Positions 41,901 through 54,589 of a stretch of DNA of 64,000 nucleotides are shown in pieces. Origin of the DNA: Phymorhynchus buccinoides (Eukaryota > Mollusca > Gastropoda > Neogastropoda > Raphitomidae); the NCBI GenBank assembly GCA_017654935.2, contig CM065680.1, positions 36,129,461 through 36,193,460 of the forward strand, in the 5' to 3' direction. Position 1 is the first letter of the stretch; every line of letters starts with the position of its first letter. A program made the translations under genes and the position numbers. The notes beneath the pieces are model-generated. The model saw only the letters and a list, made by a program, of their open reading frames with translations, made no database searches and was not told the DNA's origin.

Positions 41901-42449
41901 GCCTCGGGCAAGGAGCTGGTGTGGGTGCTGCGGGTGACTGTGGTGGTGTGCGGCACCTTAGCCACAGTGATCGCCGTGACAGCCCACAGCATCTACGGGC
42001 TCTTCGTGCTCTGCTCGGACCTCATGTACGTCGTGCTCTTCCCCCAGCTCACCCTCATCCTCTGGTTCAAACGGTCCAACGCCTATGGCTGCCTCCTGGG
42101 CTTCTTCCTGGCGTTCTCCATGCGAATCCTTGCCGGGGAATCGCTGGTGAGCCTCCCTGCGGTCCTCAAGTTCCCTCTGTACGACCCGGTGGAGGGGCAA
42201 CGGTTTCCTTTCCGTACCTTCACCATGCTGTGCAGCGTGGTGGCCATCATCTGCGGGTCTCTCCTGTCCAAGCTGGTCTTCAGCCGCGGGTGGCTGCACG
42301 CCCGTTACGACGTGTTGCACTGCTTGAGGGAGAGGACCATCCACATGCCAGAGGAGAAACGAGAAGCCGAAACTGGGAAATACGCTAGGGAGAAGGACGG
42401 AGTCCCGGAAAGTATTGCTCTGGCGCAGTTCGACGAAGATAAATTGTAA
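41901..42449 (+). CDS. SLC5A7: Choline transporter terminal exon g
   Basis: Acceptor TCCAACGCAG ending 41900, phase 0, stop TAA at 42447-42449. Encodes ASGKELVWVLRVTVVVCGTL onward, about 182 residues: four membrane helices (e.g. IYGLFVLCSDLMYVVLFPQL and CLLGFFLAFSMRILAGESL), the RFPFRTFTMLCSVVAIICGS helix, and a charged cytosolic tail ending FDEDKL. KE(I/L)VWV(M/L)R, YGL..L.SDL.Y(I/V)V(I/L)FPQL and R(I)..GE match CHT1 closely. The tail is shorter than in vertebrates. Confidence 0.92.
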   Translation, partial: ASGKELVWVLRVTVVVCGTLATVIAVTAHSIYGLFVLCSDLMYVVLFPQLTLILWFKRSNAYGCLLGFFLAFSMRILAGESLVSLPAVLKFPLYDPVEGQRFPFRTFTMLCSVVAIICGSLLSKLVFSRGWLHARYDVLHCLRERTIHMPEEKREAETGKYAREKDGVPESIALAQFDEDKL

Positions 42450-42900
42450 AATGAGTGAACACTGATGCCTTGAGACTAAAACAGTGCCTTGAATGAACTA
42501 AATCCGCATTACTTAAGCAGTGCATATTGCGAAAGGGAAAATGTGCAGAAACACAAAAGGTACGAGAGTTAATGTCAAAACAAAATGTTGATGTGTCTGG
42601 CCTGAAAGTAGTAGGTCTCTTTAGAAACACGCATAATGGTAGTGGAATTCCAGAAATGTTCTAGAACTGCTGATAATAGGATACATCCATGTAGAAACGA
42701 TAGACATGTGCTTGTAAATACTTACAGTTTTGTCAAAATAATTATTACTATGTGGTTTCTGCGTCCACAGAAAAAGATGTTATCAACATTCCAGGCATCG
42801 TCGCTTACATTATTCCTTACAAAATGCATTTACAGCTCGTGAATAGAAACAAATAACAACAATAAAGAAAGCTGATATAGCACGCATTCCAGGCTAGCTG
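42450..42900 (+). other. Probable 3' UTR and downstream sequence
   Basis: AT-rich, no open frame of note. AATAAA at 42861-42866 is a candidate poly(A) signal about 410 bp after the stop, though it is also part of the direct repeat. Confidence 0.45.
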
Positions 42901-43014
42901 CTCATGGCGCTTTACAATTTTTTTTTATTTAACCAAGCAACATCAATACCCATGCTCGTGCGCACACAAGCACATACATTGACGAACACAACATATGATT
43001 TACATTCGCATGCA

Positions 43015-43079
43015 CACATACATACATACATACATACATACATACATACATACATACATACATACATACATACATACGT

Positions 43080-43115
<36 letters not shown>

Positions 43116-43185
43116 CCACACACACCGCGCGCGAGCGAGCATACACACACAAGCACACACACGCGCGCGCGCACACACACAAGGA
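43015..43185. repeat. (CATA)n, then CA/CG simple repeat
   Basis: About 20 CATA units (43016-43098), then CA runs and 'gcgcgcgagcgagc'. Confidence 0.95.
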
Positions 43186-43224
43186 TATACCAACTTGCAA
43201 AAATCAAAAACTTTTAAAATCTGA

Positions 43225-43682
43225 ACTCTCGAAAAACATTCTTTCATGCGCACATCTTATCTCTTATGAATTACGCATCAACTCTTTGGGACAACAGCAG
43301 TGAAACAAATCTGAAACAGATAAGTCGATTACACAAACTAGCCATAAAATTAATTATTTTAAAGTCAAACTCCATCACAAACAGTGATTACAATTCTTTA
43401 CATATCCTACCACTAAAGGACCGACTATTATTCAACAAGTGTTCATGCATGTACGGCGTTGTAAATGGAGTAGCTCCTAAAAAAAAAAAAAAAAAATCAC
43501 TCAACGTTTCATTATCAACGAATGTAGACATACACACAAACTTTCTTTTCCCAGACCCCGTAATAATTTTTTTTAAATCTAGTTTTGTATACTCGAACAA
43601 TGTATCTTCTCCTTTAAAATCATGCTCCTCGAGGCAAGCCTTTATGAAAGCACTTAAAGCTAAGATGTTGGAAGCTCTATGA
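43225..43682 (+). pseudogene. LINE 3' coding relic
   Basis: LMNYASTLWDNSSETNLKQI then RLHKLAIKLII and ILPLKDRLLFNKCSCMYGVV resemble the LINE segment 'Y...(V/L)W......L..I..LQ..A.R.I......L..LPL..R' near the RT C-terminus. Interrupted by a poly-A run (43480-43497). Ends MKALKAKMLEAL-stop at 43682. AT-rich 3' sequence up to about 44600 may be its UTR. Confidence 0.6.
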
Positions 43683-44104
43683 AACCGTCTCTGTAACTTT
43701 AGAAATGAGCGTCTAACGTGTTCATAACACTTCAGTATGATGATGTTACTTCGAATCATTGCGAGTGTGTGATTGTGCTCTTTGCTTATTTGCTTGTAGC
43801 TGAATCTCCAATTTTCATTCATTGCTGTTAATTTTTGTAATTTAATGTGTTTAACTTTAGCTCCTCTCATTGTTTGCCCCCCTCTCCCCATCCCCCCTCT
43901 ATCCTCTCCTCCTTGTTCTTCTCCACCTCCTTCTCCTTCTTTTTGTTCTTCTTCTCTAATTGCATGTAAACATTTATTAATCATATTATTTTTGATTTTA
44001 TTTAAATGGCTTCATATGTATATTTTGTCTAATTAGGAATTGTATGTTTTCATGTGATGGTTTGTACACTGATTTGCCTTCATTCTTTGTTGTCTATTTC
44101 ACAG
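43683..44104. other. Non-coding, possible LINE 3' UTR
   Basis: AT-rich with a C/T-rich stretch (43878-43945). No gene seen. Confidence 0.4.
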
Positions 44105-44330
44105 CGACGGTGAAATGCTGTCGTTGCGACACGATTTTATTTTTAGGTAGCGACGCCATTTTATGGACATTTTTTGTGAAATACTGTCGCGCTTCAATTG
44201 TTTTATAAAATAATGTCGATCAGCGACACTTTTTCACGAATAAGCTGCAGTATGTCCCAGGAAATACAGGAAATACTGTCGCTGCGACACAATTCTATGG
44301 GCGACAGTATTATATACGACACCGGCCCAT
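44105..44330. repeat. Inverted-repeat cluster of TACTGTCGCTGCGACAC
   Basis: Several copies of 'ctgtcg(c/t)tgcgacac' and related 'gcgacag' / 'ctgtcgc' in both orientations over ~220 bp; a MITE-like foldback. Ends not fixed. Confidence 0.55.
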
Positions 44331-44610
44331 TGTTTTGCTGATTATAATAGTGGTTTTGGAGCAATGCCTTTAATTAATTTAGTAAAGGACGCAAAGAGTA
44401 ATACTTTTTTTTTGTTCTTTTAAGTTTAGTCATTCCTGGTTGGAGGTTGCAATTTTCCTTTAATATGATCAATTGAATTGAATTATTTGTAGTTATAAAC
44501 TTTGTATTTCAGTCTTAAGTCTTTTTTAAACCTTTATTGTACACGCTTGTTTGTTATTTTTTGTTTATTCGAATTTAAATTTATTTAAATAAAACTTTTA
44601 TCAGACAACC
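44331..44610. other. Non-coding AT-rich
   Basis: No gene or structured repeat recognised; ends 'aaataaaacttttatc', a possible LINE 3' end. Confidence 0.4.
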
Positions 44611-44619
44611 TGTTAGTGG

Positions 44620-44627
44620 GTGGTGTG

Positions 44628-44658
<31 letters not shown>

Positions 44659-44705
44659 TGTGTGTGTGTGTCGTGTAGGAGTACGGGGTGGGTGGGTGGG
44701 TGGGT
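44620..44705. repeat. (TG)n and (GGGT)n microsatellite
   Basis: TG runs with GTGG breaks followed by GGGTGGGTGGGTGGG (44689-44704). Confidence 0.95.
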
Positions 44706-45149
44706 TCTATTTTGTAATGCGTGGAGCTGCTTTTTCATAGCAATATCCAACAACATTATACGCAAGTCACAAACGTTTTCGAAAACAATGCAACCACGAC
44801 AAACTGAATTAACTTTGGATGACCTCCCTTTACGTAGAAGCGCTAACAAAAAGGTGACAGAACATTCGCAGTTGTCCCCCTTTCCTTATTCCCCTCGACA
44901 CAGACTTGTCATTTGAATTCCATTCAACGGACGTAAATTGTAACGTTAGCGCCAACTTAAGAACAATAACTAACGTATGACAGAGTAATCAAAGTTCTTT
45001 TGTTTTAGTCAATAGGAAAGCAGTTACCTAATCAAACGAAAACCCTTCTAAAAGGCTTAAAAGGTGGCACATCGACAAATCTAATAGACTAATAAATATA
45101 GACAAACATAATAGACTAAATCTAACAGAATATTCAAATGTAGGCGTAT

Positions 45150-45337
45150 TAATAATAATAATAATAATAGTACATTTATAATAGCGCTTTACCTCAGATG
45201 AGCCCAAAGCGCTTTACAATCAATTATTCATCAACAGATAACACAAAAACAACATTCAAGAGTGACACCAACCAGCAACAGCGCATATACAAGCAACTCT
45301 CTCTCTCTCTCTCTCTTCTGTCTCTCTCTCTCACTCT

Positions 45338-45373
<36 letters not shown>

Positions 45374-46420
45374 CTCTCACTAACACACACACACACGCAC
45401 ACACACACACACACGCACACGCACATAAACACAATTATTGGGGGGGGACGCCAACTCGTTCATACCCCATTCGGTAAGCCCACAGCAACCGAGCCGCATG
45501 GACTGACACACATACACAAACACCCTCACACACAACGTACGCACGCAGACAGACACACAAACACGCACATAGACACATGCGTGCACACACAACCCACAAA
45601 CACACCAAAACTACACACAAGCACACATGTATGCACACATCATGCTCACACACACACACACACCACACACACTACACACACAAACACACACACACCACAC
45701 GCACACACCACACACACACGCACACACGCACATACACACCACACACACACACACAACACACACATACCACAAAGCACAGCACAAACCTCTTTTCCAATCT
45801 TCCCTCACGTGCACACAACGATAGACAACTGAACAAATATTTAGGGCGCAGCAGGAAAAATAAGGGTTTTAAGAGAGGTTTTGCATGAGGAGACTGAGTT
45901 GGAGTGTCGGAGAGGAGAAGGAAGATAATTCCAAAGGGATGGTGCTTGACAGAAAAAAAGAACGTTGGCCAGCAGATTAGAGACGGATGGAAGGAAGGGA
46001 AAGGAGACGAGAATCAGAAGACGAACGGAGTTGCCGAGCTGGGACATAGAGATGAAGAAAATAAGAGATTGAGGGGAGCTTGATCATTCTGTGACTTGAA
46101 GACAAAGAGGATAATTTTGTAGCCAATGCGTGATTGAACTGGGAGCCCATGTAGGGAACAAAAAACCGGAGTGATATATGATCGTACCTAGGGGAGGGAC
46201 GAAATGATATGAGCAGCATTAGGCTGGACCCGTTGCAACGGAAAAAGGATAGTTGATGGACAGCCAGCAAGAAATGAGTTTCTGGAGTCGACTCGCTGCC
46301 GAGCTAGAGATGCGAGTTGAGAGCTGATGGCATCTGCAGCCAGGCAACGGTGGATCGAACTAGTTCTTCGAAGTTATAAGATAACAAGACTGGAAAACAT
46401 GGGAAACATGTTGCATTGAA
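45150..46420 (-). repeat. Composite dispersed repeat with LINE C-terminus and CT/CA arrays
   Basis: Begins AATAATAATA and 'tacatttataatagcgcttt', with 'cccaaagcgctttacaatca'. CT (45297-45380) and CA arrays (45381-45775) follow. On the minus strand at 45841-46000 CQAPSLWNYLPSPLRHSNSV leading to KTSLKTLIF resembles the LINE C-terminal signature (P-LWNSLP-x2-(L/I)R...F(K)..LKT.LF). Remainder non-coding. Several insertions seem nested. Confidence 0.6.
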
Positions 46421-46830
46421 AGAAAGGGTTTTTGAGTCCAAGGTAAACACCTAGATGGCAGACGAGATGACGATAGATTCCTCTCAGTGCCCCAAACAAT
46501 GTGGACAGACAGAACCTGAGTTTTAATTGTGTTGGTTAGAGGCTATCAGCAAACTGAGTGTTCCGATCATTGAAAAGGCTATCTTTCTGGTGATCTCAAC
46601 ATGTTTCTTGCAAAAACTCATCCGTCAGGGTCCAGCTTTAAGTGTGCGCAGTAGGCCTATTAGGGGAGTGGCATACACCCATGATATATCAGATACGCCT
46701 GTAATAAAGTCGAAGCTTCGTTGTAGGGATGTGCTCTCTTCAGATGATAACGTGCACGATATTGTATCATGTAGTATCTGATAGCGTAAACAGAACACGT
46801 TCTCCAAATTAGACACGAACTTGGGACAGT
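46421..46830. other. Non-coding, nothing recognised
   Basis: No gene or structured repeat. Short open frames on both strands overlap each other and show no splice context. Confidence 0.4.
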
Positions 46831-46849
46831 GGGTGGATGCGGGGAGCTG

Positions 46850-47140
46850 GACAACCCCCCCCCCTTCCACGAGTCTTTCCCTGTGGGGATACCGGGGGGT
46901 CTTCGTAAAATAGTTCCCCCACCTTCTGGAAGTTCTGCGCTTGATCTGTCACTCTCTTTGACTCTTGTCTTTTTCCTTTTTGCTTACTGTCATCTACTAT
47001 GTTTTCTGACTTATTGTCTTTCTCCTGCCTTTTTTCAAACCATCAGCTCATCCAATCTTTGAGCTCCTCCCAAATTGGAATGTGTCGGCTGTACGCATCG
47101 GGGAGACCATGAAAACTGAAAACGCGGACCATACGTATCT
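46850..47140 (-). repeat. R1 dispersed repeat, minus copy before the gap
   Basis: 'tgtggggataccggggggtc', 'cccaccttctggaagttctg', 'ttgagctcctcccaaattgg' and 'gtgtcggctgtacgcatcgg' match R1. Confidence 0.8.
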
Positions 47141-47205
47141 TACACCAGTATGACCATATGGCCCGGTACGCAAGAGAAGACCGATTTCAGCATCCTTGAC
47201 AATTA

Positions 47206-47705
47206 NNNNNNNNNNNNNNNNNNNNNNNNNNNNNNNNNNNNNNNNNNNNNNNNNNNNNNNNNNNNNNNNNNNNNNNNNNNNNNNNNNNNNNNNNNNNNNN
47301 NNNNNNNNNNNNNNNNNNNNNNNNNNNNNNNNNNNNNNNNNNNNNNNNNNNNNNNNNNNNNNNNNNNNNNNNNNNNNNNNNNNNNNNNNNNNNNNNNNNN
47401 NNNNNNNNNNNNNNNNNNNNNNNNNNNNNNNNNNNNNNNNNNNNNNNNNNNNNNNNNNNNNNNNNNNNNNNNNNNNNNNNNNNNNNNNNNNNNNNNNNNN
47501 NNNNNNNNNNNNNNNNNNNNNNNNNNNNNNNNNNNNNNNNNNNNNNNNNNNNNNNNNNNNNNNNNNNNNNNNNNNNNNNNNNNNNNNNNNNNNNNNNNNN
47601 NNNNNNNNNNNNNNNNNNNNNNNNNNNNNNNNNNNNNNNNNNNNNNNNNNNNNNNNNNNNNNNNNNNNNNNNNNNNNNNNNNNNNNNNNNNNNNNNNNNN
47701 NNNNN
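47206..47705. other. Assembly gap, exactly 500 N
   Basis: A run of exactly 500 N is a fixed-size scaffolding gap rather than a measured distance. Open frames drawn through it are meaningless. Confidence 1.
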
Positions 47706-50400
47706 CGGCACTTTACCACCTGTCCTGTTTGTTTTTTGTTTGTTGTATGTTCCGTGACGTTCAAGTCTTTTGCGTTTGGGGTTTTTAAGACTATTGGAGA
47801 CCTTTTGTTGCCGCGTGTTGTTGTTGTTGTTTACACTTTTAGGCGTTCTGGGTACATGATGGGGAGGGGTGAAGTGCGGGAATGATGTGTGCGTATGTGT
47901 GAGTCGGGGTTGTTTTGCGCGTGTTACACTAGACTTTGCATCGCCCTAATGCAATTTTGATACACTGTTTATTTATGGGAACGATAGTTGATTTATGAAA
48001 ATACGCGATAACGCCCCGACTGGTAATAGCCTCAAGAGTTCAAGTACCGGTAACGCCTAGTACAGGTAACGCCAAGTACACAGCGCGCATTAGCTTTCTG
48101 AGAGTAGAGTACCGGTTTCGTTGGGTCCGTGAAATATTATATTTTTATTTTTGTGGCTGAAAATAAACCACCCTACTACCCAATTGTTATGACCCCTACT
48201 ACTGTCAAGGCCCTCCTACCGATCTCCATTTGACCTTGGCTGTGACCTTGATTCCCCCCCCCCCCCCCCCGGTATGCAATCATCAGAACAACCGTAAGCC
48301 AAAGTACCTACATTTGTTTTCACACACAAGTGTCGTTGAAGTCCCTAAGACCAACGGGTGTGGGACGTTATAGCCCCTTAAATATTGTCGGTTTTCAAGG
48401 TCATACACCAAGGTGGAAGGTCACAACGGCAATAATTTATGTGCGGATGCCTTCCTCTCATGGTGACACGCCACCACATAAAATTGGAAACGATTCGGTG
48501 AAGCGGTTCGGAAGATATGCGTGAGGCAGAAAACACCCAATTATTAGACCCATACTACTTTCAAGGCATACCGATCTCCCTGACCTTGACCTTGACCTTG
48601 ATTGGTACGCCATCAGCAGAACGGCCATAAGGGAAAGTACCTCCATTGCCAAGTTGGAAGACTCTAGGACCTGCGGGTGTGGGACAGTTATGGTCCCACA
48701 CTGTAAACGTGTTTCATGTTTTTTCGGGTTTTCAAAGTATATACGCCAAGGTCAAGGTCAGGGAGGCAAAACGTTTTGCGCGGCAATAGCCTTACTACTC
48801 ATTGTGACACACACACACACACATTTTTTCTGAAGCGATTCTGTCAAGCAGTTTGTGAGATATCCTTGTGACAGACAGAAAAAAAAGAAGAAAACCAAAC
48901 AAACAAAAAAAGGAAACAAACCGAAACGAAAACATACTCCTTTGCGATCGATAGTAGATCGGGCACAACAGGACTTAAAAGGAAAACGCGAACTGGGAAA
49001 CCTACTTATGTTAACCCCTTTCACCGCCAATGTCGCATTTTAGAAACCACAATGTTTAAACACTCATGTCAACGCAGCGGTCACAAACCAGGGTTTGTTA
49101 TACAAAGACGCTGTTTTCTTAATTTTGGGGGTTAGGGATAGGCCTTACGCTATGCATGTCATCGAGGAATCCCCAATAATGCACAGATGAATTTTTTTCT
49201 CTACTGTCCAGGTAATATTAATGTGTGGGAATTTTGTCTGGCTGAAACATGTCTGTCCACGTCCCCATCCACGGGGCAAAAGGGTTAAACCAGAGAGCTG
49301 TTCATAATCTGTGGTTTCAACCAGTGTAGCTCCGTTTTAATAAATGTACTGGGACCCACAACTAAACACACTAAAAACAGCATTCATGTTCCACTCCATG
49401 AACACCCCCCCCCCCGGTACCCCAGCCCCACCCTCCCCGTTCTTCCCCATTCGCACCTTGGCAGACTGAACACCCCACCCAACCACGACCCCCTCCACCA
49501 TCCCCCCCCCCCCCCCCTCACGACACGAGCCCCCCCCCGACCACCCAGTCCCCCCTCCAGCCCCCCTCCCCCCTCCAGCCCCACGTCCTGCCGCCCGGAG
49601 CAGGCAGGATCAGAGCGCCGACAGAGAGAGAGAGAGAGAGAGGAGAGAGAGGAGAGAGACAGACGCAGAGATGGAGAGAGCGACGAAGGAACGAGATGAA
49701 CGAACGAGACGTCAGAGATGCGGAGACGCACGAGAGAGAAGAGAAGAGACCCCGCGAGAGACCGACGAGAGTAGAGAGAGACCACCCAGAGAGAGACAGA
49801 CAGACAGAGAGGAGAGACACATAGACATACAGAGACATGAGACAGAGAGAGAGCGACAGACAAACATGTAGAGATGACGAGGCAGACAGACAGACAGCGA
49901 ACGCGCGCGCCCCCGCCCCCCTGAAATGTAGGGGTAGGGGGGGTGCTATATGATTTGTAAATACAAAGATTGTGGGAAACAATACTGGAGGCAATGCCCG
50001 GAGGCAGTGCAGTGCTAAACCAGTAAAGTCCCGATTTTTTAATTAATACAGATACGTTTGTTTTTTTTAGTCTTAATCCGTTGTAATCGCCACTGCACCC
50101 CCCCCCCCCCCCCATCCCCCCACCCCCCCCCCCACCCCACGGTTTGGCACACGGATCGTCACCGTCCCCGTCATCTCACCTTCCAAATTCGAAGAAGACT
50201 AGAGTACCTAGCGAGACAGACAGACAGAAAGACAGACAAAGAGCAAAAGAGGGGACAACTGCTGTTCCGGTTGGATGAGTGAAACATTTTGTTTAACGTC
50301 CTCCGCCCGTGGAGCAGGCACAGACAGAGACAGACAGAGAGAGAGAGAGAGAGACAGAGATTAACCGAGAAATGTAGGGGGGTTTGGCACATCTTGACCT
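47706..50400. repeat. Poor-quality start of the second copy
   Basis: Compared with 14985-17350 this part has many small insertions, often of fragments of nearby sequence (e.g. at 48168-48190, 48250-48270, 48600, 49255-49275, 49680-49790). From about 50400 onward the two copies become almost identical. Includes the C-rich and GA tracts equivalent to 16490-17110. Confidence 0.75.
49015..49284. mobile_element. piggyBac-like MITE, second copy
   Basis: TTAA at both sides and the CCC(C)TTTCACCGCCA left end. The right part carries small insertions relative to 16154-16390. Confidence 0.7.
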
Positions 50401-50552
50401 ATGCCAGAAAGTGTTTAATAATGATTTAAACTTTGACCGCGCGCACCCCCACCCCCCCCCCCCCTATCCCCCTGCTAAACATCACTTTTTTTTCGACTCA
50501 GGCTATATAGAGAGAGTTGTAGTTCTTCTTCTTCCTCTTCGTTATTCTTCTT

Positions 50553-51667
50553 CTTCGGTCGTTCAGGCATGTTCCTGTCAATTATGAACGTAGATGCATC
50601 ATGCTGCTGTTATGCGCCTAAGTAAGAATAATTAGGCCCCAGCATGTCTGACTTCGGCTAGAGGAAATCTTTTTGAAAGTATTTCTTGAAAAAAAGGCAG
50701 GAGAATGGACCGGAAAGGCAGAACGATAGTAGATAACAGCATGCAAAGGGAAAAGGCAGAATCAAAGAGACTGACAGATAAGAGGTAGTTATAAGCACAG
50801 AACTTCCAGAAGGTGGGGGAAACTATTTGTACGGAAGACATACCCCCCCCCTACCTGTATCCCTAGGGGGGGGGGGGGGGGGGGTCTACCACCCCTATAT
50901 TCGCTCTATGCGCTTAACAACAACAAAATTAAAAAGCAAGAAATTCAACAACAAAACAAATAATCGCTCACACACATGCTAATAGGCATACACATACACA
51001 CACCACCCCCCACCCCACGCAGGCACGCAGGCCACGCACGCACATATACATATACATACACACACACACACACACTCGCGCATGAGCACTCACGCACACG
51101 CACGCACGCACACGCACACACACACACACACACACACCACACACATATCTCCTCCCTACACCTACCCCCTCCTCACATTTACTTGCTCGGGGACTTATCT
51201 GCCACTCGGAGACACACTTGTTTGCTATTGTGGCTTTCAACAGACAGCCAGTCTCAAACACACGAAAGTGAAACTTTCGGTTTTACATTTCCAAGAAGAA
51301 GGCAGCATTTCACCTTCCAAGAAAATGGATCACAAATGTGTAAGGTCTTTCTTTTCGGGGGGGGGGTGGCACATCTTGACCTATCGCAGAAAGAGTTTCA
51401 TAATCATTTCGACTTTGACCTCGCACGCAGAGAGAGAGAGAGAGAGAGAGTAGTACTTCTTCTTCTTCTTCGTCTTCTAAGTTCTTGTTCTTCGGTCGTT
51501 CAGGCATGTTTCTGTCAATTACGAACGTAGATGCATCATGCTGCTGTTATGCGCCTAAGTAAGAATAATTAGGCCCAGCATGTCTGACTTCGGCTAGAGG
51601 AAATCTTTTTGAAAGTATTTCTTGAAAAAAGGCAGGAGAATACAAATGTGTAAGGTCTTTCTTTTCA

Positions 51668-51698
<31 letters not shown>

Positions 51699-51753
51699 TC
51701 TTGACCTATCGCAGAAAGAGTGTTTCATAATCATTTCGACTTTGACCTCGCGC

Positions 51754-51796
<43 letters not shown>

Positions 51797-52115
51797 CTTC
51801 TTCTTCTTCTTCGTTCTTCTAAGTTCTTGTTCTTCGGTCGTTCAGGCATGTTTCTGTCAATTATGAACGTAGATGCATTATGCTGCTGTTATGCGCCTAA
51901 GTAAGAATAATTAGGCCCAGCATGTCTGACTTCGGCTAGAGGAAATCTTTTTGAAAGTATTTGTTGAAAAAAGGCAGGAGAATTTCTGTCAATTACGAAC
52001 GTAGATGCATCATGCTGCTGTTATGCACCTAAGTAAGAATAATTAGGCCCAGCATGTCTGACTTTGGCTAGAGGAAATCTTTTTGAAAGTATTTCTTGAA
52101 AAAAGGCAGGAGAAT
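50553..52115. repeat. Four ~150-bp units, second copy
   Basis: Same arrangement as 17507-19050 with units beginning near 50553, 51493, 51838 and 51985; differences are mainly in homopolymers and microsatellites. Confidence 0.85.
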
Positions 52116-53151
52116 GGACCGGAAAGGCAGAACGATAGTAGATAACAGCATGCAAAGGGAAAAGGCAGAATGAAAGAGACTGACAGATTAGAGGTAGTTA
52201 TAAGCACAGAACTTCCAGAAGGTGGGGGAACTATTTGTACGGAAGACCCCCCCCCCCTCCCAGTATCCCTAGGGGGGGGAAGCTTGCTGCGTTCTTCTAC
52301 TCCCAACCCCACCCCCAACCCCCACCCACACCCACACCCCAGTCAGTCTCTCTCTCTCTCTCTCTCTGTCTGTATAAAAAATAGCTGCAGCTGGGCTCGC
52401 GGCGGGAGGCAAGCAAAGAGCCAAAGACATTGAAAATAAAAGACTGGCATCTGGTCCCTGTTCCCTATATCAGTAGTGAGGACGGAAACACTGGTTGTGC
52501 CCCTTTTAAACATCTTTATGACATAACACGTCGATAGGCCAGTTGAATTCTCCGTTCAAATTCCAATCTGAGTCTTTGCATAGCCGCCACTGTGAACTAC
52601 CCCACTAACGATAACTCTATCAGCCAGGCTCGCCGTAACTCTTAAGTAGTCCATCTTCCCCTTTTAGAGTCTTTGGTTATGTGTGAAGTGTTGTTTGAAA
52701 TTAGCGTCCTGCAAAATAAATCGGTTTATAGCGCGTGTTTATGAACGGATGGTGTTGACATTTTGCACGACGATAGTCACTATCCCTGGTCACGCATGTT
52801 CCAAATCTCGAGTCAATGTCGGGTCTGGTTACGCCGCGGTTTGTGAAAACGTGAAGCGGCCTGTCGGCGCCCGTATCTCCGGCATTTCAGAATCGATTCG
52901 CTTCCGGTTTGGCACACGGATAGTCCCCGGCCCCGGTCATCTTCCTGCCAAATTCAAATACAATCGGCCCAGAAACGCCGGAGATACGGGCGCCGAGAGG
53001 CCGGCGGATGCGCGTTTCGCGCATTTGCGAAACCGCGCAAATGACACGGCCGCCTCGGTTGCCGTTGCCATCGCCCCGTGAGGGCTCACAGCAAATTTGA
53101 AGCGATTCGGTCGAAAAACGGCGGAGTTATAAGGCCCGTTTCGTGTTTCAG

Positions 53152-53182
<31 letters not shown>

Positions 53183-54385
53183 GACACACACACACGGGAC
53201 ACTTGCCAAATTACTATATGATGATCAAAGACGGACGAAGCCGATGACGATGACGACTTCAGGGACAACGAAAACAATGACGACGATGATGATGCATTAT
53301 GCGATAATGATGATGATGATGATGATGACGATAAGCTTAAAGGTGATGATGGGGTTGACGCTGGCAGTGATAATAATGACAAAGACGGACGAAGCCGATG
53401 ACGATGACGACTTCAGCGACAACGAAAACAATGACGACTATGATGACGTGATGACGATGATGACGACGACGATGACGATAAGCTTAAAGGTGATGATGGG
53501 GGTGACGCTAGTAATGATGATAATGACAAAGATAATAATGCTTTTTTGCACACTTTTTAGTCTTTATCACAAAGAAGGAAAACCATGAAGGAAATGTAGG
53601 ATAGATTGGAGAACATCATGCATCAACTTCAAAGTTAATAATTAGGCTACATTCACCCAAAGACAATTGTTATTCCTAATGGTTTGCCAGAATGTGATGT
53701 CATGGGGAAATAGTAATAGTTTGTGAATAGTGTTAACGTGTACATAGATCTTAAATGTTATTCCCCTGCCTACTTCTTTTTTTTTTTTGGGGGGGCTTTT
53801 TTCTACTACTAAGGTACGTGTACACGTTGATTATATTCACAATATATCACTATTTCCCCAATGGCAACGCAGTGAGTTGTAAGTCATATAATGAGTGGCA
53901 TAACACTGTGTTGCCATAGGGAACTACAGATATTTTATGAATAACTTTAACTGCCGTTCAGTTACAGGAAGTACTCATTCTTTCTCAGGGTTGTGAGCGT
54001 GTGGAACTCTCTTCCACCTGAAGCAATATCAACAGGCCTGGGTGGAGGAATTCAACTCCCAGATCTGAGCCCCCTCCCCTCCCCCCTCCCTTCGTTCCCC
54101 CCCCCCCCCATTTCCCCTGTCCTCACCTTTCCGTTGTCTCAACGGAGTCAACTCCATACCCCCTGTCCGGGCCTCTCCCCCAAATCATGCCCACCCCCTC
54201 TCGCCCCCTCCCATTCAATCCCGCATTGAGCTGATAATCTGGGCAGCAAGTCTTTTACACAACTCTACGGTTTAGCTGGAACCCTCCACCCACCCACGTG
54301 GTAAGCGTCATAATCATCAAATTGTTGATGGAGGACGCTATATGCAAGAAGAAGAAGAACGTATACCCAGACCTTAATGCATAGC

Positions 54386-54430
<45 letters not shown>

Positions 54431-54440
54431 TGTGTAACAG
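52116..54440. repeat. Second copy of 19050-21373
   Basis: Carries the R1 fragment (about 52190-52270), the GCCGGAGATACGGGCGCC inverted pair (near 52867 and 52977), the acidic GAT units (53226-53548), the LINE VWNSLP relic (53978-54037) and the (TG)n before the exon. No extra gene. Confidence 0.85.
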
Positions 54441-54589
54441 GCAACACAGTGGCGGTGATTCTGGACGTGAATGCTGAAGTGTCCATCATCGTGTCGGCAG
54501 CCGTGGCCATCTTTTACACCTGCATGGGCGGCTTCAGCTCGGTGGCCTACACCGATGTCGTCCAGTTCTTCCTCATCGTTATCGGCCTG
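54441..54589 (+). CDS. SLC5A7: Choline transporter exon c, second copy
   Basis: Identical in coding sequence and splice sites to 21374-21522 ([11 protein letters not shown] to QFFLIVIGL). In the scaffold it lies downstream of the terminal exon, without the upstream exons a and b, so as placed it cannot belong to a complete transporter unless those are in the gap. Confidence 0.9.

Noticed and set aside
41868..42388. Second plus frame and minus frames over the terminal transporter exon
   Set aside because: Shadows of a GC-rich true exon; only the frame with SLC5 motifs and phase-0 acceptor makes sense.
47048..47885. Open frames across the N gap
   Set aside because: N bases contain no information; the frames are artefacts.
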